Source of the DNA: BJGO01 sp039810885
GTDB lineage: Bacteria > Bacteroidota > Bacteroidia > Chitinophagales > UBA10324
DNA length: 64,000 nt
NCBI GenBank assembly: GCA_039810885.1
Contig: JBDHXV010000007.1
Coordinates: 12,666 to 76,665, forward strand
Reading direction: 5' to 3'
A program made the translations under genes and the position numbers. Shown piece after piece: positions 24,942 to 34,084 of this stretch. Every line of letters starts with the position of its first letter. The first letter of the stretch is position 1. Under the pieces are notes generated by a model. It ran no database searches and was not told where the DNA came from. It saw only the letters and a program-made list of their open reading frames with translations.

Positions 24942-27893
24942 CTAAAAGTGCTTCTGCTTATCGGGCTGAGGCACCAATGCGGTGTAAATTATAGCATGAA
25001 CTCTACCACGGATGTCGTAAGTATTAATTTTTTTATTGGAGTCATCGGGAAACGTGCGATTTGATAAAAAAATAAACGTCAAATCGTATTCAGGATCAGA
25101 CCAGATACAAGTACCCGTGAACCCCTGGTGGCCAAAGGTTTTACCTGATGCTTTATCTGTACATGGACTTTTTTTATTTACATCTGTTTCATGTTTGTCA
25201 AACCCAAGCCCGCGCCGGCTGATATTTGATTGTTTAGAAGTAAATAGAGACACGGTACTACTATCAAATATTCTTACCCCACCATAGGTACCTTTGTTTA
25301 AAAGAAGCTGATGAATTATTGCCAGTCCATTAGCATCGGAGAATAATCCGGCATGACCGGCTACCCCTCCAAGCAACGCCGAGGCGGGATCATGTACAAA
25401 GCCCTGTAGTTTTTGTTTGCGAAAGTCCGAGTCGTAATTGGAGGGGACGATATTTTTTTTTTCTATCGTTTGAAGGGGTAAAAAAGTGGTTCGATAAATT
25501 CCGAGAGGAGCATAGATTTCACATTGTACATAATTATTCAATGTCGTATTGGTTACCGCTTCAACTACCCATCCTAATAAAATAAAATCGAGGTCGCTAT
25601 ACAAATATTCTTTTTTGGGAGTAACCGGGCTTTCTGCAATCATCTTTTTTATGGTATCTAAATAAGTATAATGCAGATATATATTTTCGGCCACTTGAAT
25701 GTAGTGTTTTCTATCGCGAGTTGAGCTAAAGGCATCATCTATATTTTGAATAGATTTATAAAAAGGAATCCATGCCTTCAGCCCTGCTTGATGCAATAAC
25801 AAATCCTTAAGAATAATATCGGCTTTATTCGTTCCGGCAAGCCAGGGCAGATATTTTTTTAAGGGGTCGTTCAATTTGATTTTCTTCTCCTCATACAATT
25901 TCATTATGGCAAGAGTTGTTGCAGCACTTTTGGTAATAGATGCTATATCATAAACAGATTCTTCACGTACGGAATCAATTTGGTCATACGTATAAAAGCC
26001 GAAAGAACCATTGTAAATAACGTGGTTTCCTTTTGCAACAAGCACACGACATCCGGGAAAAACTCGATCTCGTATAGCTACTTGTATAATGGAATCAATT
26101 CGATTTAACCTTCCCGGGATGATTTCATAATCTATCGGGTCGGTATAGTTTAAGCGGATATCCGAAGTAAGTAGGCCGCTGCCCTCTTTAATCGAAGGTG
26201 TTACACTAACCGGGAGAATGCCTCGAGCGGATATGCCGCCAAATAATAGTTGTGCCGATAAATCCTGCACATCACTTTCTCCACTATAAGCCATTAACAG
26301 ATAGGGGGAGTTTTCAAAATATTTTAATGAATAAGGACTACCGAACAATGTAACTATGGTCGGGCATTGTTTTTCAAGTTGAGCAACAAATATTTTTGCA
26401 TTATCTGTAATACCATAGTAATTTTCATACTTGCGATTCATTTGATGCATACCAATAAAAATCACATTGTACTTCCTCAACTGTTCTGCTAATTTTTGAA
26501 AATCTTCTTTGCTTGCATTTTTATCAATCACAAATGATTTAACATCTGCATACCTCCTCAAACTCTTTTGAAAAACCGTTTCGTTGAAAGAGCCGATACT
26601 TACAGAAGCAAATCGAAAAGTATCTAAACGCTGTTTGAATGGAATTAAATTATTTTGATTATGCACCAGAGTCAAGGCGGCCTGAGTAAGTTCGCGCTTG
26701 ATATGTTCGGCTTCGGGGCTATTGATGTCAGTTTTTAAGTTTTTAAGTGCTACTACTTGCTTTTTATTTAACCCGAGCCAATACTTGCATGCTAAGATCT
26801 TCTTTACTCTTGCATCTATTTCTTCTTGTTTTATCAGACTATCTTTTACGGCCTTCTTAATTGCTACAATAGCTCCCGAAACATTTCCCGAGAATAACAA
26901 CACATCATTTCCCGCTAAAAGTGCTCTTACATCCACCTCTCCCGGTGCATATAAATCAGCAACACCCCTCATATTCAGGGCATCTGTAAAAACTAAGCCT
27001 TTGAATCCCAGTTTATCTTTAAGCAAATCATTAATGATATTCGAGGAGAGCGTAGATACGCTGACAGAACTATCGAGGGCCGGAATGTTCAGGTGGGCAA
27101 CCATAACGCTTCCTACACCATTATTAATTAATTGCTTGAATGGATATAATTCTAATGAATCGAGGCGGCTTGCAGACGCATTAATGACAGGCAAAGTCTT
27201 ATGCGAATCTTTGTCGGTATCTCCATGCCCCGGAAAGTGCTTGGCACATGCCAAAACGCGCCCATCTTGTAACCCTTTAGCATAAGCCAATCCTTTGTTA
27301 GCCACATTAAATTTGTTTTCTCCAAAAGAGCGGTCTCCAATAACAGGGTTTAGAGAATTGTTATTAATATCAACAACGGGAGAGAAACTGATATGAACGC
27401 CCATGCGACGGCACTCTCTCGCTATCTCCAATCCCGCTTTATATATCAATTGATTGTTTTGAACAGCTCCCCACATTAGTTGCCTATGAAAATCAGGAGT
27501 AGAGTCAAGCCGCATGGATAGCCCCCATTCAGCATCTTGCGCAATCATTAATTGTACCGCAGATATAGATTGAAAGTAATTTGTAAGCAATACTTGTCGT
27601 GTAGGGCCGCCCTGCATAAAGATGAGTCCGCCGATATGATAATTTTTTATTAAGTATTCAATACGCTTTTTCTCGGCATCATCTTTATTGGAATAGGCCG
27701 CTACCATAAAAAGTTGCCCTAATCTCTCATCTGGGGTCATTGCGTTAAATAATGAATCGGCCCAGCGAGCACTTTCTGTCGATAAAAATGGAGGATCAAT
27801 TGGGGCTTGTTCCTGATTATGGGGAGGCACGGATACAGTTACCTGCCCTGAGAGATAAACTATTAAAGTCAGCAGAAAAGTAATCCGTCGCAT
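24942..27893 (-). CDS. Fusion of GH3 beta-N-acetylhexosaminidase (NagZ-like) and serine beta-lactamase-like domain
   Basis: The 983-residue protein starts at the ATG at 27893; an in-frame GTG 15 nt earlier is less likely because the signal peptide MRRITFLLTLIVYLSGQ begins at the ATG. Residues 30-390 are a GH3 N-terminal domain with KHFPGHGDTDKDSHKTLP near residue 217. A GH3 C-terminal-like domain follows to about 590. The C-terminal 390 residues are a class C beta-lactamase/penicillin-binding-like domain with the SxxK motif in SITKSAATT near residue 651. This architecture occurs across Bacteroidota and suggests cell-wall recycling in the periplasm. A run of ten A in the coding strand lies at 25453-25462. 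Confidence 0.9.
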   Translation of the reverse strand: MRRITFLLTLIVYLSGQVTVSVPPHNQEQAPIDPPFLSTESARWADSLFNAMTPDERLGQLFMVAAYSNKDDAEKKRIEYLIKNYHIGGLIFMQGGPTRQVLLTNYFQSISAVQLMIAQDAEWGLSMRLDSTPDFHRQLMWGAVQNNQLIYKAGLEIARECRRMGVHISFSPVVDINNNSLNPVIGDRSFGENKFNVANKGLAYAKGLQDGRVLACAKHFPGHGDTDKDSHKTLPVINASASRLDSLELYPFKQLINNGVGSVMVAHLNIPALDSSVSVSTLSSNIINDLLKDKLGFKGLVFTDALNMRGVADLYAPGEVDVRALLAGNDVLLFSGNVSGAIVAIKKAVKDSLIKQEEIDARVKKILACKYWLGLNKKQVVALKNLKTDINSPEAEHIKRELTQAALTLVHNQNNLIPFKQRLDTFRFASVSIGSFNETVFQKSLRRYADVKSFVIDKNASKEDFQKLAEQLRKYNVIFIGMHQMNRKYENYYGITDNAKIFVAQLEKQCPTIVTLFGSPYSLKYFENSPYLLMAYSGESDVQDLSAQLLFGGISARGILPVSVTPSIKEGSGLLTSDIRLNYTDPIDYEIIPGRLNRIDSIIQVAIRDRVFPGCRVLVAKGNHVIYNGSFGFYTYDQIDSVREESVYDIASITKSAATTLAIMKLYEEKKIKLNDPLKKYLPWLAGTNKADIILKDLLLHQAGLKAWIPFYKSIQNIDDAFSSTRDRKHYIQVAENIYLHYTYLDTIKKMIAESPVTPKKEYLYSDLDFILLGWVVEAVTNTTLNNYVQCEIYAPLGIYRTTFLPLQTIEKKNIVPSNYDSDFRKQKLQGFVHDPASALLGGVAGHAGLFSDANGLAIIHQLLLNKGTYGGVRIFDSSTVSLFTSKQSNISRRGLGFDKHETDVNKKSPCTDKASGKTFGHQGFTGTCIWSDPEYDLTFIFLSNRTFPDDSNKKINTYDIRGRVHAIIYTALVPQPDKQKHF

Positions 27894-28014
27894 TGGATTG
27901 TAAAGCACGTTAAACGCCTAATAAGTAATCGATATTTTACGAAGCCTTTCTAACAAAAAATTGTTGGATGTACATAAAACCCTATAGGGAAGATACATTT
28001 TCTTGAAAGCCTAT

Positions 28015-28022
28015 TACTTTTG
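28015..28022 (+). promoter_or_regulatory. Candidate -7 box for queA
   Basis: TACTTTTG fits TAnnTTTG and is 7 nt before the queA ATG at 28030. The -33 region lacks a clear TTTG. The transcript would have almost no leader. Confidence 0.4.
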
Positions 28023-28029
28023 AACATCC

Positions 28030-29262
28030 ATGCAACGGATAGAAAAAATAAATATCAGCGATTATAATTATCCTTTGCCTAATGAACAAATAGCGTTGCA
28101 GCCATATAAAAATCGAGATGAATCTCAATTATTGATATATAAGAATGGGAGTATTTATGATAGCACATTTAAAGATATAAGCACACAATTTGAAAAACCG
28201 GTTTTATTCGTACGCAACAACACCAAAGTGATACAGGCACGTATGTTTTTTAGTACTCAATCTAGCCATGTTATTGAGATATTTTTACTGGAGCCGGAAA
28301 ATGAATCTATAGAAAAAGCGCTTCATCGAAGAGCTACGGAAGCAACGTTTAGATGCATGGTCGGCAATAAGCGTAAATGGAGTAATGGAGAGGTATTAGA
28401 GCTATGGAAAACGTGTAATGGAAAGCGGGTTCGATTACAAGCAGAGTATATCGAAGGTAGGGGCCTTGAACATATTATTGCTTTCAGGTGGGCACATGAG
28501 TTGGAAGTAAGGGAGCTTTTAGAATGCTTTGGATTAACGCCACTACCGCCTTATATTAAACGGCAGACAGAGTCTTATGATAAGGAATCGTATCAAACTA
28601 TTTATTCTGACAGAGAAGGCTCGGTAGCAGCGCCTACGGCAGGCTTACATTTTACCGAGAGATTGATAGAAAAATTGAAGAACCAAGGGCACAACTTTTG
28701 CGATCTCACCTTGCATGTGGGAGCGGGAACTTTTCAACCCATAAAAGGAGACAATGCCGCAGAGCATAAGATGCACGGAGAAGAGATTCATATTTCACTA
28801 AAATCCTTTAATCAGATTTATCACGCAGTGTTAAATAACATCCCGATTGTCGCGGTAGGTACCACTTCACTTCGTAGCTTAGAAACACTCTTCGGCTGGG
28901 GCGTTCAGGTTGCTTATCAGAAGATAAGTATGCCACATTATTTTTCTCTATCGCAGTGGGAAGTTTATAATTATAAAAACTTTGAGCGCAGAGATAGCCT
29001 GCAAGCGCTTAAAGAGTATATTACAAAAGCCGGAGTGGACCAAATCAGCGGACGCACTCATCTTATGATCGTTCCCGGTCATGAATTTAAGCTTTGTGAT
29101 GCCTTGATTACCAATTTTCATCAACCTAAGAGCACGCTGCTTTTATTGGTATCTGCTTTTGTTGGAGACGATTGGAAGAATATATACAAGCATGCGCTTG
29201 AACGCCGTTATCGTTTTTTGAGTTATGGCGATTGTTCTCTTCTTTGGCTTAAGGCGACATAA
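28030..29262 (+). CDS. queA: S-adenosylmethionine:tRNA ribosyltransferase-isomerase (QueA-like)
   Basis: QueA transfers the ribosyl part of SAM to 7-aminomethyl-deazaguanine in tRNA during queuosine synthesis. The protein has the motifs YDYPLPNEQIA-like (DYNYPLPNEQIALQP), REGSVAAPTAGLHFTERL, LTLHVGAGTFQPI and TNFHQPKSTLLLLVSAF. At 410 residues it is longer than the usual 340-360, with extra sequence at about 85-130. It is read from its own near-leaderless promoter, divergent from the GH3 fusion gene. Confidence 0.9.
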   Translation: MQRIEKINISDYNYPLPNEQIALQPYKNRDESQLLIYKNGSIYDSTFKDISTQFEKPVLFVRNNTKVIQARMFFSTQSSHVIEIFLLEPENESIEKALHRRATEATFRCMVGNKRKWSNGEVLELWKTCNGKRVRLQAEYIEGRGLEHIIAFRWAHELEVRELLECFGLTPLPPYIKRQTESYDKESYQTIYSDREGSVAAPTAGLHFTERLIEKLKNQGHNFCDLTLHVGAGTFQPIKGDNAAEHKMHGEEIHISLKSFNQIYHAVLNNIPIVAVGTTSLRSLETLFGWGVQVAYQKISMPHYFSLSQWEVYNYKNFERRDSLQALKEYITKAGVDQISGRTHLMIVPGHEFKLCDALITNFHQPKSTLLLLVSAFVGDDWKNIYKHALERRYRFLSYGDCSLLWLKAT

Positions 29263-29266
29263 TTCA

Positions 29267-29295
29267 TTGAAGCCGGAGTAATAAGATTAAATTTG
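29267..29295 (+). promoter_or_regulatory. Candidate promoter of mutL
   Basis: TTG at 29267-29269, an 18-nt spacer, and TAAATTTG at 29288-29295 match the Bacteroidota -33/-7 pattern. The mutL ATG follows 26 nt after the box. It could drive mutL, both rhomboid genes and the EEP gene. Confidence 0.5.
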
Positions 29296-29321
29296 CAGAT
29301 TAACGATGTTGAACATTTACA

Positions 29322-31157
29322 ATGGAAGATATTATTAAGTTGCTGCCTGAGATTATTGCGAATCAGATAGCTGCAGGAGAGGTGGTGCAACGTCCTGCAA
29401 GTGTCGTAAAGGAATTGCTGGAGAATGCGGTAGATGCAGGGGCAAGTAAAATACAATTGCTTGTAAAAGATGCCGGCAAGACCTGGATACAGGTTATAGA
29501 TAACGGCTGTGGCATGTCAGATACAGATGCGCGAATGAGCTTTGAGCGTCATGCAACCTCTAAAATAAGAACCCCGGACGATTTGTTCCACATACGCACG
29601 ATGGGCTTTCGTGGGGAGGCATTAGCATCTGTTGCGGCAGTGGCGCAAATAGAAATGCGCACTCGAAAAGAAGAGAATAAAATCGGAACCAACATTCTTA
29701 TTGAAGGAGGGACTTTCGTTTCACAAGAGGCCGCTTCTTGTGCTGCGGGGACATCTATTACCATTAAAAATTTATTTTTTAACGTTCCGGCACGACGTAA
29801 CTTCTTAAAAAGTAATACTGCCGAAACGCGACACATTGTTGATGAGTTTCAACGCGTTGCCTTGTCTCATCCACACATTGCATTTACGTTTCATTTAAAT
29901 GGAGCCGAGTTGTTTCATTTAAAGGAGGGAAATCTAAGGCAACGTGTGGTGGCGATTTTCGGCAATCCGTATAACGAGCGGTTAGTGCCGATTGAAGAAA
30001 ACACACCCGTGTTAAAAATATATGGGTTTATTGGAAAGCCGGACACAGCAAAGAAACTACGTGGAGAGCAATATATTTTTGTTAACAACCGCTTTATCAA
30101 GAGTCATTATTTACATCATGCTATTGTAACAGCGTATGATGATCTGATTCCATCTGATGCTCACCCCCTTTACACGCTTTTTCTGGAAATTGACCCGGCA
30201 CGAATTGATGTCAATGTGCATCCAACGAAACAAGAGATAAAGTTTGACGATGAAAAGATTGTTTACACTTTTGTCCATACAGCAGTCAAGCACTCACTGG
30301 GAAAATATTCTGTAGCCCCCACACTGGACTTTGAGCAGGAGACCGCTTTCAGTAACATGAATGAGTCTTTGCAACAACAACAGAATCCCCTTCTCGCAAA
30401 TTCGGATAATGAGAATTTAACATCGGCTAATCAGGCATCAGTAAAGCCTTCGTCAACCGGCTCCGCATATTGGAAAAATTTATACGAGGAGGTAAAGCAA
30501 AATAGACAATCGGTTTACACGATTCCGAGTAAATGGGAGCAACAAGAAGATAGAGCCTTGTTTGATCAAAAAGAATCTATAGACAATTCGCCGATAGCCT
30601 TTCAAATTCATAGCCGATATATACTTTCACAAATTAAATCGGGATACATCCTTGCCGACCAACAGGCAACACATGAAAGAGTATTGTATGATAAATATCT
30701 GAAATGCCTGTGCAGACAGGGAAGCAACACACAACAGCAATTATTCCCTGTTCAAATAACTTTAAATAAGTCGGATGCCCTTTTGTTGGAAACGCTTTTG
30801 CCGGAGTTAAAACAATTAGGCTTTGACATACATCCTTTTGGTGGAAGAACCTATGTGCTTCATGGCGCACCATCCGAAGTAATTAGTGGGCAAGAAACAG
30901 ATTTACTTGAACAGATACTTGACAATTTTAAGCAAAGCGAACAAGAGTTAAAACATAACAAGGCAGAATCTCTTGCACAAGCTATGGCTAAGGCGAATTG
31001 TATTAAGCCAGGAAAGACATTGAGTGAGAAAGAATGCCGCTATTTGTTAGATGAATTATTCGCATGTGAGAATCCATATTATGCACCGGATGGTCGTCCT
31101 ACATTTATTACCTATTCGTTAAAAGATTTAGAGAAACAATTTAATACCAAGCCTTAA
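29322..31157 (+). CDS. mutL: DNA mismatch repair protein MutL
   Basis: MutL is the ATPase that couples mismatch recognition by MutS to strand processing. The 611-residue protein has the GHKL motifs NQIAAGEVVQRPASVVKELL, ENAVDAGAS, VIDNGCGM and GFRGEALASVAAV. The C-terminal dimerisation/endonuclease domain (about 420-605) has DQQATHERVLYD where the endonuclease motif is usually DQHAxxExxxxE, so the last acidic residue is Asp. PDGRPT near the end corresponds to the CPHGRP motif. A Gln/Asn-rich linker joins the two halves. Confidence 0.96.
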   Translation: MEDIIKLLPEIIANQIAAGEVVQRPASVVKELLENAVDAGASKIQLLVKDAGKTWIQVIDNGCGMSDTDARMSFERHATSKIRTPDDLFHIRTMGFRGEALASVAAVAQIEMRTRKEENKIGTNILIEGGTFVSQEAASCAAGTSITIKNLFFNVPARRNFLKSNTAETRHIVDEFQRVALSHPHIAFTFHLNGAELFHLKEGNLRQRVVAIFGNPYNERLVPIEENTPVLKIYGFIGKPDTAKKLRGEQYIFVNNRFIKSHYLHHAIVTAYDDLIPSDAHPLYTLFLEIDPARIDVNVHPTKQEIKFDDEKIVYTFVHTAVKHSLGKYSVAPTLDFEQETAFSNMNESLQQQQNPLLANSDNENLTSANQASVKPSSTGSAYWKNLYEEVKQNRQSVYTIPSKWEQQEDRALFDQKESIDNSPIAFQIHSRYILSQIKSGYILADQQATHERVLYDKYLKCLCRQGSNTQQQLFPVQITLNKSDALLLETLLPELKQLGFDIHPFGGRTYVLHGAPSEVISGQETDLLEQILDNFKQSEQELKHNKAESLAQAMAKANCIKPGKTLSEKECRYLLDELFACENPYYAPDGRPTFITYSLKDLEKQFNTKP

Positions 31158-31173
31158 GCTTTTATCAATCAAT

Positions 31174-32001
31174 ATGCAGCCATTCAGACCAGGACGATTT
31201 GAGATACTACCCCTTGTTGTAAAAAATTTACTCATCATCAATGGGCTGATGTATTTAGCAACGGTTGTATTAGAGCAAAACTTTCATTACGATCTTACCG
31301 CACTTCTTGGTCTGCACTATTTTACTTCGCCACTGTTTAAGCCGTTTCAATTACTTACACACATGTTTATGCATGGCAGTTTCATGCATATATTCTCCAA
31401 CATGTTTGCCTTATGGATGTTTGGCGCAATAATTGAAAATGTATGGGGGCCAAAAAGGTTTTTGTTGTTCTATCTTGTGTGCGGGATTGGCGGAGCCTTA
31501 GCGCATCTCGGCTATACGGCATACGAGATGCACGGATTGCAAATAGAAATAAACGATTATGTAAATCATGCAACAAAAGAAAATTTTGTTGCATTGTTTA
31601 AATCGCACCAAGAGTTATTGACTCCCGAGTTGACAGATAAAGCAAACGCATTGTTAAGTGAATGGTCTTCATTTGACAACAGTTCTATATTAGAGTCAAA
31701 AATATTGGCAAATGAATTGGCCATACAGTATGCAAACATTCCGGTAGTTGGCGCATCGGGCGCAGTGTTTGGCGTATTGCTCGCTTTCGGGATGTTATTT
31801 CCTAACACTTATATCTATCTTTATTTTTTCATACCCATGAAGGCAAAGTATTTTGTTATTCTGTATGGCTTATTTGAACTGTATTCCGGTGTTAGTGGTA
31901 CCGGCGGTGGAATTGCACACTTCGCACACCTGGGCGGCATGCTGATCGGTTTCTTCTTAATTAAGTACTGGAATAAATCAAAACGACACGATTTTTATTA
32001 A
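31174..32001 (+). CDS. Rhomboid family intramembrane serine protease (first of a tandem pair)
   Basis: The 275-residue membrane protein has the rhomboid catalytic dyad: the Ser in GASGAVFGVLLAFG near residue 194 and the His in FAHLGGMLIGF near residue 251. The conserved HMFMHGSFMHIFSNMFALW precedes it, and six transmembrane helices can be drawn. A soluble insertion of about 60 residues (about 120-180) separates the early helices from the Ser helix. It follows mutL by 16 nt and precedes a second rhomboid by 13 nt. Confidence 0.93.
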   Translation: MQPFRPGRFEILPLVVKNLLIINGLMYLATVVLEQNFHYDLTALLGLHYFTSPLFKPFQLLTHMFMHGSFMHIFSNMFALWMFGAIIENVWGPKRFLLFYLVCGIGGALAHLGYTAYEMHGLQIEINDYVNHATKENFVALFKSHQELLTPELTDKANALLSEWSSFDNSSILESKILANELAIQYANIPVVGASGAVFGVLLAFGMLFPNTYIYLYFFIPMKAKYFVILYGLFELYSGVSGTGGGIAHFAHLGGMLIGFFLIKYWNKSKRHDFY

Positions 32002-32014
32002 GTTATATTGGTAA

Positions 32015-32926
32015 ATGTCAACATCTCTTTGGTTCGATATCAAAACACAGTTCCTGCAATCTTCTTCGAGGTTAACACAACTTATTATTGCAAATGTTCT
32101 GGTATTCATACTGCTTGGAATGGTTCGTCTCATCTATTTCTTTACTAATGATTTAAGAACGTTTGATGGCATTACGGAATATGTGGGTTTGTCGCCGCAT
32201 ATCCCCACAGTCCTAAATCACCCGTGGACACTTGTAACTTATGCTTTTGTGCATTTCTCCTTTTTTCATCTGCTATTTAACATGTTAATATTGTATTGGG
32301 TGGGGATTATTTTGACCGATTTCCTTGGTGATAAAAAGTTGTGGCCACTTTATTTGATGGCTTCATGGTGTGGAGGGGTCTTGTATATAATAATCTATAA
32401 TTTGTTTCCGGTATTTAAAGTATCAGCATTTAGCCCTACGATGATTGGAGCATCGGCTGGAGTATTAGGCATTGTATTCGCCGCAGCCACATTAGTTCCG
32501 GATTATACAATATATCTCTTGCTACTTGGCCCGGTGCGATTAAAGTGGATTGCACTGACATTGATTCTTATTGATTTAATTGCCATTCCATTAGGAAATG
32601 CCGGAGGGCATATCGCCCATTTAGGTGGAGCAGTGTTTGGATATTTATTTATTAAATCACTTAATAACGGAACAGATTTGAGTTCGTGGTGGCCCCTTCT
32701 TATCGGAACGTTTCAACCTAAAAAAAGAAGCCGCCGTTATTTGAAAGCGGATCAAGGCGGAGCAACAAAACAAAATCAATATAATGTAAAATCAAGGGCA
32801 GAGCAATCGGCACAACAACGGGTGGACATCATATTGGATAAAATAGCACAATCCGGGTATGAAAGTTTAACAAAGGAAGAGAAGACCTTTTTATTTAATT
32901 ACAGTAACACGAATAAGAAAGAATGA
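32015..32926 (+). CDS. Rhomboid family intramembrane serine protease (second of a tandem pair)
   Basis: The 303-residue membrane protein has Ser in GASAGVLGIVFAAA near residue 146 and His in HIAHLGGAVFGYLF near residue 200. The preceding motif is HFSFFHLLFNMLILYWVG. Unlike its neighbour it lacks the long loop insertion but has a basic C-terminal cytoplasmic tail of about 90 residues (PKKRSRRYLKADQGG). Its stop overlaps the start of the EEP gene by 4 nt. Confidence 0.93.
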   Translation: MSTSLWFDIKTQFLQSSSRLTQLIIANVLVFILLGMVRLIYFFTNDLRTFDGITEYVGLSPHIPTVLNHPWTLVTYAFVHFSFFHLLFNMLILYWVGIILTDFLGDKKLWPLYLMASWCGGVLYIIIYNLFPVFKVSAFSPTMIGASAGVLGIVFAAATLVPDYTIYLLLLGPVRLKWIALTLILIDLIAIPLGNAGGHIAHLGGAVFGYLFIKSLNNGTDLSSWWPLLIGTFQPKKRSRRYLKADQGGATKQNQYNVKSRAEQSAQQRVDIILDKIAQSGYESLTKEEKTFLFNYSNTNKKE

Positions 32927-34041
32927 TTCGTGTATTGAATTACCTCAAGCGATTTTTGATATTGCTTACCGTAATGTGGATTACCGCATTAACGGCATCT
33001 GTGCTGGCTCAATATATTAATCCGCACTCTTTTTGGTATTTTTCTCCGGCAGGCTGGTTATTTCCGATTTTGTTTGTCGTTAACTTTTTTTTGCTTGGTT
33101 TTTGGATTCTTGTTCGCATTAAATACAGCTTGCTCCCGTTATCGGCATTACTCATTTCCTTGCCTTTGGTGCGTGATTTCGTTTCATTTGGTTTTAATAA
33201 ATACAAACCCAATAAAGAAACGGAACACATTCGTATCATGTCTTATAATGTAAGAAATTTTGATTTATATAACTGGAGCCACAACGAGCAATCCCGCAAA
33301 GGAATGCTTGCCATCATTGATAATGAAGACCCCAATATCGTCTGCTTTCAAGAGTATTATACACAAGATACCGGGTTTTACAACAACACAGATTTACTTA
33401 AAACCAAAATTGGATTTGAGCAAACCCACGTTGAAATAAATTATACGTTATACAAAACGCACCACTGGGGAATTGCTACGTTTACTAACTACCCGATAAT
33501 TAACAAAGGGGTAGTAAAGTTTGATACAAAAACAAAAAATATTGCGATATATACCGACATTGCCACTCCTCTGGATACAGTTCGTGTATTTAACGTACAT
33601 CTACAATCTTATCGATTGGGCAAACAAGATTTCGATTATATCGATCGGCTACAACAAGGGGTTTCTATAGATAAAGAATCAAATAAACGTATTATACAAA
33701 AACTTAGGATAGCGTTTAGCATGCGTGCAGAACAGGTAAGAGCGATAAAGGAGTATATTAACAATTCACCGTATAGAGTGATTGTATGTGGCGATTTCAA
33801 CGATACGCCTATATCTTATGCTTATGATCAGCTTACAAAAAAGTTAGAAGACAGCTTTTTAGAAGCCGGGTGGGGTATTGGACACACCTATATTAATCCC
33901 ATTCCCCTATTTCGAATTGATTTTATACTAAAGGATCCTGCTTTTGTAGCGTATGATTATCGAATTACACATAAAGACTTTTCAGACCATTATCCGATAA
34001 CGGTATCATTAAGAAAATCTAATGTGGCCACTGATGATTGA
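32923..34041 (+). CDS. Membrane-anchored endonuclease/exonuclease/phosphatase family protein
   Basis: The 372-residue protein has three predicted transmembrane helices in its first 90 residues, then an EEP-fold domain with IMSYNVRNFDLY, the metal Glu in IVCFQEYYT, VIVCGDFNDTPISYAY and the catalytic SDHYPITV. Family members include nucleases, sphingomyelinases and phosphatases; the membrane tether suggests a phosphodiesterase at the envelope. It is translationally coupled to the rhomboid pair. Confidence 0.88.
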   Translation: MIRVLNYLKRFLILLTVMWITALTASVLAQYINPHSFWYFSPAGWLFPILFVVNFFLLGFWILVRIKYSLLPLSALLISLPLVRDFVSFGFNKYKPNKETEHIRIMSYNVRNFDLYNWSHNEQSRKGMLAIIDNEDPNIVCFQEYYTQDTGFYNNTDLLKTKIGFEQTHVEINYTLYKTHHWGIATFTNYPIINKGVVKFDTKTKNIAIYTDIATPLDTVRVFNVHLQSYRLGKQDFDYIDRLQQGVSIDKESNKRIIQKLRIAFSMRAEQVRAIKEYINNSPYRVIVCGDFNDTPISYAYDQLTKKLEDSFLEAGWGIGHTYINPIPLFRIDFILKDPAFVAYDYRITHKDFSDHYPITVSLRKSNVATDD

Positions 34042-34084
34042 AGATGTAATAAGAAACAATCATTGAGTCAAATTATAAAAATCA

